DNA of 64,000 nucleotides from Paenibacillus sp. PastM-3 (GCF_029893965.1 NZ_JARXXP010000025.1:1-64000), one strand, 5' to 3'; counted from the stretch's first letter, positions 1-9,938 are shown. Numbers and translations are program-made. Notes: generated by a model from the letters alone, not told the origin.

Positions 1-1890
1 CGCTACGATAAACTAGCCAAGTCATTCTTGGCGTTTGTATACGTGGCTGCCATTTTCAAATTGACTCAATGAAGAGTTTTCAGACACGACCTAATTCTTT
101 CTTCAGGATCTTGTTACATCAAAACCATTTTAAATTCGAACTCGCCTCTCCTAAAATAAGAATCAGCAATTTTAATGCTTATTGGACTCTCTTTTGGATT
201 ACTCCGCCGTAATCAACAATGCATCCAGCCAGATCTCACCTTAGCTCAAAGACAGCCACGCGTGCTTGAGTGAGAGCAGCCTCCAAAAAATCATTATCGG
301 TCTTAAGGACTTTGTATTTTGAACACATTATACAGTCTATACCTCCTCTAATAACAAGTCTCCTATCAAAGCAGGAAAGAAAGGTTCTCCTTTATTCAAG
401 CTAAAATACAGTAGTAAAAGTACTCATAAGCCATGGAGTCCACATTGGTAACGGAAACGAAGGTCAAACTCCAGTCTGCGCGCTAGGCCGGTGAACGTAT
501 CAATGTTCTCTAAGGGAGCCGCGAGTAATGCGCGAAGAATGCCTTGACGGTAGTGCCCGTCTAGGGGTTCTCAATTGCCTCGCCTACGATCTCAGGTCCA
601 GTGTACTGAAAAAGAGCGGCATTCGTTCTTTCGATTCGATTTTTTTATGCTCCGAAAAGGAAAATAGACTATCTTGGAGAATATACATAGTGACTTCACT
701 CCCTTGGATTTTCTCGTTTGTCACTTGAAAACTTCTCCAAGCTGGAGTGAAGTCCTTTTTCATGCTCGAAATTCCCTTGTCTAGCACGGACTTAGATTAA
801 TGCAAAATGCTCATATAAATAATCCCCATATAAATCAACTTTAGATTAATCCTCCTGCCTTCAGCCATTAAAAATTTCACTGTTAAGTTGGAGGAGAAAT
901 ATAAAGAAATACTGATAAATCAAGGGTTTCTTGACCATCAGGATTGATTATTGTCCCTAACAAAGTTACAAGTGTCAAAGTGATCTCAACTCACTAAAGG
1001 AGTTTGTATTGTACTTAAATACTAAAAAATCCGAAATCATAAAACCTCCATAAACCTCACTGGAGCTGTTTAAGCTGAATTTGTTTTGCACTTCCAATCT
1101 CTGCTTATGTTTTTAATGGTATCTGGGAGCGGCATAGATGGCGAAAGCCCAAAGTTAAATCAAACCACCACAAAGAACGGAATGTCTCAATCCATGGTAT
1201 AGAAAACGATCTATGATTTTTAACGTAAAGAACACATCCCACGGTTGATTATTGACTTTATATCTTATGAAAAAAACGCAAATCCCCCGCCGTTACTGGG
1301 TTTTTTAAGCTATTGTTGTCTACTTAAGATCATATAAACAGTCTCATTTAGTGTTATAACATGTCCTATTTTATGTTATAACCCACAGGATGGGTTTATT
1401 TTCTGTGCATAACCCCTGTACACAGAAAATAAAGTCGTATCACACCCCTCCCCCACTCATCCCCCCAAACCCATGCCCCGCCTAGCTTTCCCCGTTCTCT
1501 CCTTTTTCCCAAAAAACACCAAAGCAAATAAAGTCGTTTCACGTATTGGAAACCACCTGGTAAAAACGCTCGAATAAAACCTGGGAAATGAAAATAAAGT
1601 CGTGACGGTATTGGGGAAAAGAGTTGAGAAATAAATGAGGAAAAATCGAGATAAGAGTAAAGAAAATTGAGGAATGTTTGAAAAGAAAAATGGGAAGAGC
1701 AATTGGGTCAGGTCCGCTTTCTGACTTTTCCCTGGTGTTCTTCCCTTGGATTTTCCTTGCTGTGGCTGGGTTTGGGCGGTTTTGGCCGCCCTTGCCGCCG
1801 TTTGTCGCACTTGCCGCAGTTCGCCACCTTTTGCCGCCCTTCACCGCATTTGACTGGAATCGGTTTGGGAAATGAGTGGGAAATGGGTGG
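1..1890. other. Long region without a supported gene
   Basis: About 1.9 kb with no open frame that has a ribosome site and a recognisable product. It is AT-rich up to about 1450. The short open frames near 528-787 and 1457-2044 overlap on both strands, have biased low-complexity translations and resemble no family I know. From 1735 to 1860 the plus strand has a loose TTGCCGC-type iteration. The region may hold decayed sequence; the only organised structures I see are the hairpin at 1395-1433 and the AAATAAA repeat family. Confidence 0.6.
1395..1433. repeat. Perfect 13-bp inverted repeat
   Basis: TTTATTTTCTGTG at 1395-1407 is the exact reverse complement of CACAGAAAATAAA at 1421-1433, with a 13-base loop. 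The right arm runs into the first AATAAAGTCGT motif (1428-1438). No gene lies close enough to make it an obvious terminator. Confidence 0.7.
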
Positions 1891-1950
1891 GGTGGGACGA
1901 CTTTATTTGCTGCGGGATGAGTTTATTTGCTTTGGGACGGGTTTATTTGC
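1891..1950 (-). repeat. Three tandem 20-bp AAATAAA repeats overlapping a gene end
   Basis: Read on the minus strand, three consecutive 20-bp units each begin GCAAATAAA and continue CCCGTCCCAAA, CTCATCCCGCA and GTCGTCCCACC. Related plus-strand copies (AATAAAGTCGT) lie at 1428-1438, 1527-1537 and 1593-1603. The unit nearest the upstream gene is translated: the last eight residues of the TrmH-family protein (QINPSQSK) and its TAA stop are read from repeat sequence. Confidence 0.75.
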
Positions 1951-2741
1951 GGTGGATAACCCCGCTGCCGCATCCCCTCAAACAATAAAATCGTCGCCGC
2001 CATCGCCGCATTCAATGACTCGGCCCGGCCGGCCATCGGGATGATGATGCTCTTGTCTACGAGAGCCGCTGTCTGCGGGGAGATCCCCTTGCCCTCGCTG
2101 CCGATCAGCAGCCACTGGCTGCCGCAGAAGTCGTGCGTGTAGCAGGAGTCTTCCCCGGTCAGCGAGGTGCTGACCAGAAGGGCTCCGCGTTCGCGTGCCT
2201 GCGGCAGAACAAGACTTAGATCTCCCTCCACTACCGGGAGATGGAACATCGAGCCCATCGTGGAGCGGATGGTCTTGGGATTATACAGGTCGGCGCAGCC
2301 CTGGCCGAGGATAACCCCGTCCGCGCCGGCGGCATCCGCACTGCGGATGATCGTGCCGACGTTCCCCGGGTCCTGGACGCCGTCCAGCACAACAACCAGA
2401 CTGTCCGGCTTCGCCAGGATCGTCTCCACACCCTGCTGCTCTTTGCGGACAACCGCAAACACAGGCTGCGGGGTGTTAGTGCTGCTGCACTTGGCAATGA
2501 CGGCAGCTGAAACGCCGATGACCTCCATGCCCTGTACCGCCTGCAGATGATCCCGCAGCTCCGACGGCATTCCCTTGTCCAAATCGTAGGCAAGTATCTC
2601 CACCTCGGCTTCCGCCAGCAGCGCCTCCTGCACCAGATGGATACCTTCTACAATATATTTGCCGGACTTATCGCGGTGCTTCTTCTCCTGCAGTCCGGCC
2701 CATTCCTTAACCCGCGTATTTTGCGGAGATAATATTTCCAT
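1923..2741 (-). CDS. TrmH/SpoU-family RNA methyltransferase
   Basis: Predicted S-adenosylmethionine-dependent 2'-O-methyltransferase of the SPOUT class, acting on rRNA or tRNA in the cytoplasm; the exact target nucleotide cannot be told. The 272-residue protein has an N-terminal substrate-binding domain and, from about residue 115, the SpoU domain with the motifs LDGVQDPGNVGTIIRSAD, IGSEGKGIS and SLNAAMAATILLFE, which form the trefoil knot and cofactor site. Length fits the YsgA-like subgroup. It is the second gene of a pair, 24 bases behind the Ktr gene. The C-terminal residues QINPSQSK are encoded by the 20-bp repeat array, so the original stop has probably been replaced. Confidence 0.9.
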   Translation of the reverse strand: MEILSPQNTRVKEWAGLQEKKHRDKSGKYIVEGIHLVQEALLAEAEVEILAYDLDKGMPSELRDHLQAVQGMEVIGVSAAVIAKCSSTNTPQPVFAVVRKEQQGVETILAKPDSLVVVLDGVQDPGNVGTIIRSADAAGADGVILGQGCADLYNPKTIRSTMGSMFHLPVVEGDLSLVLPQARERGALLVSTSLTGEDSCYTHDFCGSQWLLIGSEGKGISPQTAALVDKSIIIPMAGRAESLNAAMAATILLFEGMRQRGYPPQINPSQSK

Positions 2742-2765
2742 GAGGTCTATTCCTTTCGTACTTCG

Positions 2766-3425
2766 TTAATGATACGCCATCTCCAGCCTGGTCAGGTTAT
2801 CCTTATGCCCGACGATAACCAGCACATCGCCGTCAGCCAGCCGGTCCTCGGCTCTGGGCGTGATGTTCATGGCATCGCCCCGGCGGATCGCCATGACATT
2901 GCAGCCGTATTTGGCGCGGATGTCCAGCTCCAGCAGGTTTTTGCCGAGCATCTGCTTCGGTACCTTCATATCCAGGATACTGTAATCCGGTGACAGCTCA
3001 ATATAGTCAAGAATGTTCGGTGAGGCCAGATGATGCGCCACCCTTAAGCCCATGTCCCGTTCAGGATAGATGATTTTGTCTGCGCCTATTTTGCTAAGCA
3101 CCTTGCCGTGCAGCTCATTTCTGGCTTTGACCAGAATTGCCGGCACACCAAGATCCTTCAGAATGAGTGTGGTCAGGATGCTGGACTGAATATCTTCGCC
3201 GATCGCTACAACCACAACGTCGAAGTTGCGGATACCCAGCGCGCGCAGCGCTTCCTCATCTGTCGAATCTGCGGATACGGCATGGGTTACAATACCGGAT
3301 ATCTCCTGGGTCCGCTGTTCGTCGGTATCGATTGCAAGCACATCGTACCCCATGCCGCTGAGCGCTTTGGCTACACTTGAGCCGAAGCGTCCCATCCCGA
3401 TAATCGCGTATTGTTTTTTGGCCAT
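2766..3425 (-). CDS. Ktr/Trk potassium channel regulatory subunit (RCK protein)
   Basis: Cytosolic gating ring subunit of a Ktr-type potassium uptake channel. The N-terminal Rossmann domain carries GMGRFGSSVAKAL followed by an acidic residue at the end of the second strand (AIDTDEQR), typical for adenine-nucleotide binding; an RCK_C (TrkA_C) domain occupies about residues 135-219. Its 219 residues match KtrA and KtrC of Bacillus. The start has AGGAGG nine bases upstream. No membrane subunit (KtrB/KtrD) lies in the window, so it may resemble the solitary KtrC arrangement. It is cotranscribed with the TrmH-family gene. Confidence 0.9.
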   Translation of the reverse strand: MAKKQYAIIGMGRFGSSVAKALSGMGYDVLAIDTDEQRTQEISGIVTHAVSADSTDEEALRALGIRNFDVVVVAIGEDIQSSILTTLILKDLGVPAILVKARNELHGKVLSKIGADKIIYPERDMGLRVAHHLASPNILDYIELSPDYSILDMKVPKQMLGKNLLELDIRAKYGCNVMAIRRGDAMNITPRAEDRLADGDVLVIVGHKDNLTRLEMAYH

Positions 3426-3615
3426 GTCCGTGTACCTCCTGCAGCATTTTTCGTCTCACACAGTATAGCATATGGGCGGCCAAACTTGAATTTTCACTGC
3501 CGCCGCAGGGCACATTAGTACAGGGCATTTTGGAGGAGGCAGATTCTGTTCCGGATGCCTGTTCCACTTTTCCTGCCTCATGAAGCTTTCCAAACAATGA
3601 AAAAGGAGGTGTACC

Positions 3616-3861
3616 ATGCCGGTAACCATTGATTTACGCCAGGCGATTCTTCATAAAGTGCACGGCCAGTCCGAGGAAGACCTGCGCCACATGATCGAAG
3701 GCTCTGTAGACGGGCCGGAAGCGGCGCTTCCCGGACTTGGTGTTGTATTTGAAATGGTCTGGAAAGACATCGGCAAGGCCAAGCAGGATCATGTCATCGG
3801 TCTGCTGCACCGGCATCTGGAGGAGATCACCCCCGGATCGGTTACCACCGAGCAGAGCTAG
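3616..3861 (+). CDS. sspI: Small acid-soluble spore protein, SspI family
   Basis: An 81-residue protein matching the SspI family of minor small acid-soluble spore proteins: the N-terminal DLRQAI motif and the central LPGLGVVFEMVW segment are the diagnostic parts. These proteins are made in the forespore and stored in the spore core. AAGGAGG lies just upstream of the ATG. The gene is monocistronic, divergent from the Ktr gene and convergent with prfC, with which it shares a terminator. The C-terminal tail is somewhat longer than I recall for Bacillus SspI. I expect forespore sigma-factor control but could not identify a convincing promoter. Confidence 0.88.
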   Translation: MPVTIDLRQAILHKVHGQSEEDLRHMIEGSVDGPEAALPGLGVVFEMVWKDIGKAKQDHVIGLLHRHLEEITPGSVTTEQS

Positions 3862-3869
3862 ACAGCCAA

Positions 3870-3923
3870 AAACCTCCGCATCCCGGCCGTGCAGCGCACA
3901 GTTAGAGGCGGAGGTTTCTTTTA
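3870..3923. terminator. Bidirectional terminator between sspI and prfC
   Basis: AAACCTCCGC at 3870-3879 pairs with GCGGAGGTTT at 3908-3917. A T-rich run follows on the plus strand, and five Ts follow on the minus strand, so it can end both convergent transcripts. Confidence 0.8.
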
Positions 3924-3966
3924 ATATGCTATCCGTACAGCCTGATCAGGCTCATCCGGCCCATTT

Positions 3967-5553
3967 TTAGGGAGCAGTCTCCAGGAACCTGGCAGTCGGA
4001 TTCTTCTCCATAGCCGTACGCATCGCGTATTCATTTTCGAATAACACGACATAATTGCCCTTCTTATCGGTTACCAGTGTAGAATTAATCCGGAATTTGC
4101 CCGGGTCCGGCTTGTTGTCATCGACAATCCAGCGCGCGAACTGGTAGCTCATCCGCTGCAGCTGCACATCCACGCCATATTCGCCCTTCATCCGGTATTC
4201 GAACACTTCGAACTGCAGCTGTCCGACTACGCCAAGAATAATATCGTCAAAATTGACCGTGCGGAATACCTGGATCATCCCTTCTTCCGTCAGCTGGTCA
4301 ATTCCTTTTTGAAATTGCTTTGATTTGAGTGCATTTTTGATGCTCACTTTGGAGAAAATCTCCGGTGAGAACGTCGGCAGTTCATCGAACTCCATCTCTC
4401 CCGCCTGGCTCAGCGTATCGCCAATTCGGAAAATCCCCGGGTCAAACAAACCGATAATGTCACCCGGATACGCCTCTTCGACAATATCACGGTCCTGGGC
4501 CAGGAACTGCTGCGGCTGGGACAGCTTGATGTCTTTGCCTGCCCGGACATGCTTCACGCTCATGCCGCGCTCGAACTTGCCGGAGACAATCCGCAGGAAC
4601 GCGATACGGTCACGGTGCGCCGGGTTCATGTTGGCCTGGATTTTGAAGACATAACCGGTGAATTTCTCATTAGTCGGTTCAATTGAACCAACCGTACTGC
4701 GGCGAGGCTCCGGCTTCGGTGCCAGCTCCAGGAAATTGTCGAGGAACGTCTGCACTCCGAAATTATTGATCGCACTGCCGAAGAAGACCGGAGTCAGCTC
4801 GCCGCGCAATACTTTTTCATAGTCAAAAGCGTCACCCGCCACATCCAGCAGCTCCAGATCCTGGCACAGCTGGTCATGCAGATATTCTCCGGCCATCTCG
4901 CGGATGATCGGATCGTGGTAGTCCTCGACCTTCTGTACTTTAATTACAGAGTGATCGTCACCCTGGAACAGCTCCACCTGATTCTTCATCCGGTCGTACA
5001 CGCCGCACAGCTCGCGGCCGCTGCCGATCGGCCAGTTCATCGGTACAGAGCGGATGCCCAGTACATTCTCCAGCTCTTCCATCAGATCGAAGGGGCTCTG
5101 CCCTTCACGGTCCAGCTTGTTGATGAAGGTAAAGATCGGGATCCCGCGCTTGGCGCAGACCTGGAACAGCTTGATTGTCTGTGCCTCGACGCCTTTGGCC
5201 ACGTCAATCAGCATGACCGCACTATCCGCCGCAGTCAGGGTACGATAGGTGTCCTCACTGAAATCCTGGTGACCCGGAGTATCCAGAATGTTCACCCGGT
5301 GATCCAAATAGTCAAACTGCATTACGGAAGACGTTACCGAGATTCCGCGCTGCTTCTCTATTTCCATCCAGTCACTTGTCGCATGCTTGCTTGCTTTGCG
5401 GGCTTTAACCGTTCCCGCCAGCCGGATCGCGCCGCCGAACAGCAGCAGCTTTTCCGTCAGTGTTGTTTTACCCGCATCCGGGTGGGAAATGATCGCAAAC
5501 GTTCTCCGTTTGTCCACTTCCTGTTGCAGTTTCTGATCCGGTGCCTTATCCAT
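3967..5553 (-). CDS. prfC: Peptide chain release factor 3
   Basis: GTPase that recycles release factors 1 and 2 from the ribosome after termination. The protein has the G1 motif SHPDAGKTT near residue 23, the effector region with KQRGISVTSS, the G3 motif DTPGHQDF, the G4 motif NKLDRE, an EF-Tu-like beta barrel and the RF3-specific C-terminal domain. I chose the ATG at 5553 (528 residues) because AAGGGAT lies about eight bases upstream and translation then begins MDKAPDQ; the frame stays open 29 codons further upstream without a better site. The gene stands alone and shares a terminator with sspI. Confidence 0.95.
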   Translation of the reverse strand: MDKAPDQKLQQEVDKRRTFAIISHPDAGKTTLTEKLLLFGGAIRLAGTVKARKASKHATSDWMEIEKQRGISVTSSVMQFDYLDHRVNILDTPGHQDFSEDTYRTLTAADSAVMLIDVAKGVEAQTIKLFQVCAKRGIPIFTFINKLDREGQSPFDLMEELENVLGIRSVPMNWPIGSGRELCGVYDRMKNQVELFQGDDHSVIKVQKVEDYHDPIIREMAGEYLHDQLCQDLELLDVAGDAFDYEKVLRGELTPVFFGSAINNFGVQTFLDNFLELAPKPEPRRSTVGSIEPTNEKFTGYVFKIQANMNPAHRDRIAFLRIVSGKFERGMSVKHVRAGKDIKLSQPQQFLAQDRDIVEEAYPGDIIGLFDPGIFRIGDTLSQAGEMEFDELPTFSPEIFSKVSIKNALKSKQFQKGIDQLTEEGMIQVFRTVNFDDIILGVVGQLQFEVFEYRMKGEYGVDVQLQRMSYQFARWIVDDNKPDPGKFRINSTLVTDKKGNYVVLFENEYAMRTAMEKNPTARFLETAP

Positions 5554-5717
5554 TGCACATATCCCTTCATATATAAATTCATGCTTGATCGCCAATTGCT
5601 TTTTTTCCGTTTCCAGAAAGCATCCTTTAAAGTATATCAAAATTCGGCAGACTTTATCTACATAAAAGCGTCGGAAGTGAAATAAGTTATGTAAATTTGC
5701 CGTTTCCCGCGTATCCC

Positions 5718-6953
5718 TTAACTGGCTGCCGTTTCCGCTTCTGCGCGGGCCGTGTCTGCCATAACAATCTTTCTGTTAAAAATGAGCAAAACCGCCATGG
5801 CCAAGATCAGGCTCAGCGCACCCGTCATCCAGATAACAGTATAGCCCAGCCGTTCGGCAGCCAGACCAAGCAGCAGGGTAATAGCGAAGCCGGCGAGTGA
5901 TCTGAGGGCGGATAACCCTGAGGTGAAGGTTGCTCTTTTGCCACGGGGAATGAAATCCTGGACCCATGCACTAAATAAGGAGGACTCCAGACCAAGCCCG
6001 AATTCATATAAAACCAGCCCCGCGATAAACACAGCCGGATGAGCAAACAGCCCCGCAAGCAGCAGCCCCGCAGCCGACAGCAGCAGACCGCCGGAAATGA
6101 CCCGCACCGCCCGCACCTTCCGTCTCGCCAGAAAAGCGCTGCAGAACGAAGACAGGCTGATCACAGCCATGAACAAAACCAGCAATCCTCCTAAATAGCC
6201 CGCGGGCAGCCCGAGCTCATTCACACCATACACCTGCCAGCTCAGCAGGAAAGCAAGCAATGCGGCATGGCTGAAGATGCTTTTGAGCAGAATAAACCGC
6301 ATCAGCTTGTTTCCGGCAAATTCGGCCGTGGTCACATAGACCTCTTTAAACACACTGTCCTGCGTCCGGACTCCGTAATTGTCGCTGAACCGCAGCCACG
6401 CATAAAGTCCAAGTCCCACTGCCGCCGCACCCGCTATAGCAACTGGAAGGTAGAGGTGGATATTGCTGCTAAATGACGCCATAAGTGCACCTACAACTGC
6501 AAAAGCAGACACATATCCGTTCAGGCGCGGCAGTGCGATATTTTTATAGTCCGGCATGCCCAGATCCTCAAGCTTATCCAGATACCAGGCCTGCGGCGAG
6601 CCGGAAATCAGCGCAACTCCCAGAGACATCGCAACCGCAGAAACGATGAACGCCGCGAGATTGCCGGCAAAAGCAAATACAGTCAATCCCGCACCCCATA
6701 TTATAAAACCGATGGCCGTCAGCTTTTTCCTCCCGTACAGGTCCGACAGATTACCGCTGGGATAATCAAACACCGCAAGGGACAGCGAGGACACCGCGAA
6801 TACAATACTGATCTGCAGCGGATCTATCCCCCTCATGCTCATCAGCACAATATATACCGCCCCGTACAGCTTATCAGTCAGATTATAGCCGCATAGCAGG
6901 GTCCCCAGAAAAAAGCTGTACTGCTTATGAGCTTGCCGTGTCCTCTTCATCAT
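5718..6953 (-). CDS. Major facilitator superfamily transporter
   Basis: Integral membrane secondary transporter with about twelve hydrophobic segments. The loop after the second segment reads GNLSDLYGRKKL, the standard MFS motif A. The substrate cannot be predicted: there are no charged residues in the first helices that point to a known drug or sugar family. The start is uncertain. An in-frame TTG at 6974 gives 418 residues, while the paired ATGs at 6953 and 6950 have a GGGG ribosome-like run about six bases upstream; I use 6953. No operon partner is evident. Confidence 0.75.
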   Translation of the reverse strand: MMKRTRQAHKQYSFFLGTLLCGYNLTDKLYGAVYIVLMSMRGIDPLQISIVFAVSSLSLAVFDYPSGNLSDLYGRKKLTAIGFIIWGAGLTVFAFAGNLAAFIVSAVAMSLGVALISGSPQAWYLDKLEDLGMPDYKNIALPRLNGYVSAFAVVGALMASFSSNIHLYLPVAIAGAAAVGLGLYAWLRFSDNYGVRTQDSVFKEVYVTTAEFAGNKLMRFILLKSIFSHAALLAFLLSWQVYGVNELGLPAGYLGGLLVLFMAVISLSSFCSAFLARRKVRAVRVISGGLLLSAAGLLLAGLFAHPAVFIAGLVLYEFGLGLESSLFSAWVQDFIPRGKRATFTSGLSALRSLAGFAITLLLGLAAERLGYTVIWMTGALSLILAMAVLLIFNRKIVMADTARAEAETAAS

Positions 6954-7090
6954 CGAACGCCCCATTCCTGCCAAGGATGTTGTAGCCCTTCAGGCGGCTG
7001 ATGCACTTCCCCGTGATGTTTTTCTCTACATTAAAAGGAATTATATAGTAAATACAAACGCGTGAAATCCTTTTTTTGTAACTTTCACTC

Positions 7091-7134
7091 AAAATACAAA
7101 AACAGCGCTCCCCCGCCACCGGGGAACCGCTGTT
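7091..7134 (-). terminator. Rho-independent terminator of zwf
   Basis: On the minus strand AACAGCG...CGCTGTT flanks a GC-rich inner stem (TTCCCC with GGGGGA) and is followed by TTTGTATTTT. It lies directly after the zwf stop. Confidence 0.85.
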
Positions 7135-7155
7135 ATGTAATCTATAGAGCTGGTA

Positions 7156-8706
7156 CTAGCTGTTCACACGCCATACCACATTATCTTCATCCTGTCCGTT
7201 CACCGGCCACCAGTGGAAGCCTTCCTGAGCCAGCAGCTGGTCTGCTTCTACCGGGCCCCATGAGCCTGCAGGGTAGGATGCCAGATCATTGCTTTCTTCC
7301 TTCCAGGCCTGTGCAATCCGGTCAACGAAGGACCAGGCCGACGATACTTCATCCCAACGGGTAAAATAGGTCGAATCGCCGCGTGCCGCATCATGCAGCA
7401 GACGCTCATAAGCCTCAGGTGAGTTGATGCCGACCATGCAGCTCTGGCAGAAGTCCATTGCGAGCGGCTGGATTTCCGACTCCGAGCCCGGCTTCTTGGC
7501 GTTAATCTTCACGTAGATGCCTTCCATCGGATTGACGCGGATAACGAGCAGGTTCGGCTCAAGCTTATGCTTTTGACCCAGGTATACATTGGTCGGCATA
7601 CCCTTGAACTCCACCACCACTTCCGTTGTCTTCACAGGCAGACGCTTGCCGGTACGGATGTAGAACGGAACGCCCGCCCAGCGGAAGTTGTCTACAAAAA
7701 TACGCGCTGCAAAATACGTCTCGGTATTGGACTCAGGATCCACCTTATCCTCCTGGCGGTAAGCCGGCAGGCTCTTGCCTTTGTAGAGGCCCTGAGTATA
7801 CTGCCCGCGCACCACGTTCTCGCGCACTTCCTCCGAGGAAGAGTACGGACGCAGCGAACGGAGCACCTTCACCTTCTCGTCACGGATATCCTCAGCCAGC
7901 AGACGGCTTGGCGGCTCCATCGCAATCATCGTCAGCAGCTGCAAAATATGGTTCTGACCCATATCGCGCAGCGCACCAGCATGATCATAGTACCCGCCGC
8001 GTTCTTCTACCCCGACCGTTTCGCCCAGGGTGATCTGAATGTTGGCAATATGCTTGTTGTTCCACAACGGTTCAAAGAACGCATTAGCAAAACGGATAAC
8101 CTCAATGTTCTGCACCATTTCCTTGCCCAGATAGTGGTCAATCCGGTAGATCTCTTCTTCCTTGAAGACCTGGCGGATCTGTTCATTCAGCTGCTCTGCG
8201 GATTCCAGATTGTAGCCGAACGGTTTCTCGATAACCAGACGGTTCCAGCCGGCACCCTGCAGCATTCCGCCTGCCTTGAGGTTGAACGAGACGCTGCCGA
8301 ACAGCTCAGGAGCCAGAGCCAGATAGAACATCCGGTTGCCCGGGATCTGGAACTTCTGCTCCAGCAGCTCTGTCTGCGCACTCAGCTCACGGAAGCCGTC
8401 CACATTGTTAATATCCAGTGATTTATATTCGAAATGCTGTACAAAATCATTCCATTCCGCAGCATCGGCTACCTGATAACGGCAGAATTCACGAATGGAT
8501 TCCTTCACATCCTCCCGGAACTCCTCCTGGGTACGGGGACGCCGAGCCACGCCAATTACCGCAAAATCATGTGTCAGCTTGCCTTCGCGGTACAAGCTGT
8601 ATAACGCAGGGAACAGCTTCCGCCGGGCCAGATCTCCGGTTGCCCCAAAAATAAAGAATACAGCACCGGGTGTATGCAGTTCATCAAGGGTTTGATTTTC
8701 AGCCAT
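7156..8706 (-). CDS. zwf: Glucose-6-phosphate 1-dehydrogenase
   Basis: First enzyme of the oxidative pentose phosphate pathway: oxidises glucose 6-phosphate to 6-phosphogluconolactone with NADP. The 516-residue protein shows the coenzyme-binding GATGDLARRKLFPAL motif at about residue 21, the active-site RIDHYLGKEMVQN motif near residue 180 and the C-terminal substrate and dimer domain (FYIRTGKRLP). GAGGAG precedes the ATG. It stands alone between two intergenic regions, with its own terminator. No gnd or pgl homologue is adjacent. Confidence 0.97.
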   Translation of the reverse strand: MAENQTLDELHTPGAVFFIFGATGDLARRKLFPALYSLYREGKLTHDFAVIGVARRPRTQEEFREDVKESIREFCRYQVADAAEWNDFVQHFEYKSLDINNVDGFRELSAQTELLEQKFQIPGNRMFYLALAPELFGSVSFNLKAGGMLQGAGWNRLVIEKPFGYNLESAEQLNEQIRQVFKEEEIYRIDHYLGKEMVQNIEVIRFANAFFEPLWNNKHIANIQITLGETVGVEERGGYYDHAGALRDMGQNHILQLLTMIAMEPPSRLLAEDIRDEKVKVLRSLRPYSSSEEVRENVVRGQYTQGLYKGKSLPAYRQEDKVDPESNTETYFAARIFVDNFRWAGVPFYIRTGKRLPVKTTEVVVEFKGMPTNVYLGQKHKLEPNLLVIRVNPMEGIYVKINAKKPGSESEIQPLAMDFCQSCMVGINSPEAYERLLHDAARGDSTYFTRWDEVSSAWSFVDRIAQAWKEESNDLASYPAGSWGPVEADQLLAQEGFHWWPVNGQDEDNVVWRVNS

Positions 8707-8941
8707 GGCTCCTCATCTCTCTGTATGTAATATAGTTAGTTGACAATCATTCTCATCGTGCCGTAGCACGGCGTGATGTCATTTTATCATATTCGCCGTA
8801 AGGATGCTATCACATTCCTGACAGTTTTTCTCGGGTTTTCGCAATTTTCCATTAATCTTTCTTATCCTTTTTCATACCGAAGCTTATAGTCTGCGGCCGG
8901 AGCAATAGCTGCTGCCACACTTACATATTATACCTTCCGGT

Positions 8942-8983
8942 AAAAAGCTCCGCAAACGCGAAGCCCGGTTTTGCGGAGCTTTC
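8942..8983 (-). terminator. Rho-independent terminator of ywmB
   Basis: AAAGCTCCGCAAA and TTTGCGGAGCTTT form a 13-bp stem on the minus strand, followed by further Ts. It lies downstream of the ywmB stop. Confidence 0.85.
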
Positions 8984-9041
8984 TATTAGGATGTGCTAAA
9001 TTTCAGCAGATTATGATGAGGATTTTACAAAGCTCCATCCA

Positions 9042-9938
9042 TTAATATTCAATCGTAATGAGCGGCAGCCCGATTGTCACGCGGTTACTGTTGTCATTAC
9101 TGTTCTGGTGTACGGCAGCCTGGAGAGCTATTCTATTATCTCCGCTGTTCACGTATCTCTGAGCGCCTTGAATGCTGTAGGAACGGCTGTACGTCGCATC
9201 GTCTTCGTAGCTTTCTGCTGCTTCTAATCCACCCAGCCGCTCAGCAATTGCCCCCTCCGCCCGCTCAAGCGCCCCGCGGGGAGATCCGGACACCGATGAT
9301 ATGCCTTGCAGTGAAGCATTCCACTCTGAAGTAATGCCGGCGGCCAGCATCTGTGTTCCTGCGTCTGCTGCCGCAGTCTGAACCGTTTCTGCCTGCAGCA
9401 GATCCTGCGTCTCCACTGTCACAATTACATAACTTACACCTTGGCCCAGCTCACTCCAGAACAATGAAACCGTGCTGGTTGAATCCAGCGCACGGGAGGC
9501 TCTGTAGGTTACATGACCATCTTCTTCAGCTGCCCTCAGCTTGCCGAGTCCGAGCAGCCCGGCCAGCCGGGCTGCCGATGCCGCAGGATCTGCGGCTTCA
9601 ATAGCGGACATGGCTTGGGCCGTTGCTGGTGCTTCTGCATGATCTGCGGCGTCAGTGGCATCCCCAGCTTCACCGCTGTACTCCCCCTGCCATTTCACAA
9701 CCAGTCGCAGCGGAGAATCAGCCGCTGTTATTTCCTGGCCGGCTGTGGCCAGGAGATTCAGGGAGCGGGTCAGCTGCTCCGGGCTGGATGCAGAGAGCGC
9801 GGTGTCTGCTGCAGATTTATCTGCAGCAGTGCGGCCGGCCCCGCTTGCGAATCCGGCCAGCAGCAACACCAGCAGGCTGAGACCAATCATGACCATTGTC
9901 AGCTTCCCTATCCCTTGTTCATGTTTCCCCAGCCGCAT
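9042..9938 (-). CDS. ywmB: YwmB-family exported protein
   Basis: Matches the YwmB family (named for a TATA-binding-protein-like fold, not for demonstrated DNA binding). The function is not established. The protein has a short basic N-terminus, one hydrophobic segment near residues 14-35 (signal peptide or anchor) and then a soluble Ala-rich region, so it should act outside the membrane. Family-typical features are the C-terminal YSIQGAQRYVNSGDNRIALQAAVHQNS stretch, described here by its ends only, and the final IGLPLITIEY. The ATG at 9938 has AGGGAG eight bases upstream; an in-frame TTG at 9971 is less likely. It is somewhat longer than I recall for Bacillus because of an Ala/Asp-rich insertion around residues 90-120. 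Confidence 0.7.
   Translation of the reverse strand: MRLGKHEQGIGKLTMVMIGLSLLVLLLAGFASGAGRTAADKSAADTALSASSPEQLTRSLNLLATAGQEITAADSPLRLVVKWQGEYSGEAGDATDAADHAEAPATAQAMSAIEAADPAASAARLAGLLGLGKLRAAEEDGHVTYRASRALDSTSTVSLFWSELGQGVSYVIVTVETQDLLQAETVQTAAADAGTQMLAAGITSEWNASLQGISSVSGSPRGALERAEGAIAERLGGLEAAESYEDDATYSRSYSIQGAQRYVNSGDNRIALQAAVHQNSNDNSNRVTIGLPLITIEY

Noticed and set aside
528..787. Overlapping short open frames on both strands
   Set aside because: No ribosome site, no family resemblance, and each covers the other; treated as chance frames.
1457..2044. Several open frames of 65-117 codons
   Set aside because: They overlap on both strands, have low-complexity Phe/Pro or Arg-rich translations and run through the repeat array.
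5554..5640. Extended N-terminus of prfC
   Set aside because: The extra 29 residues match nothing in RF3 and have no ribosome site, whereas the ATG at 5553 has one.
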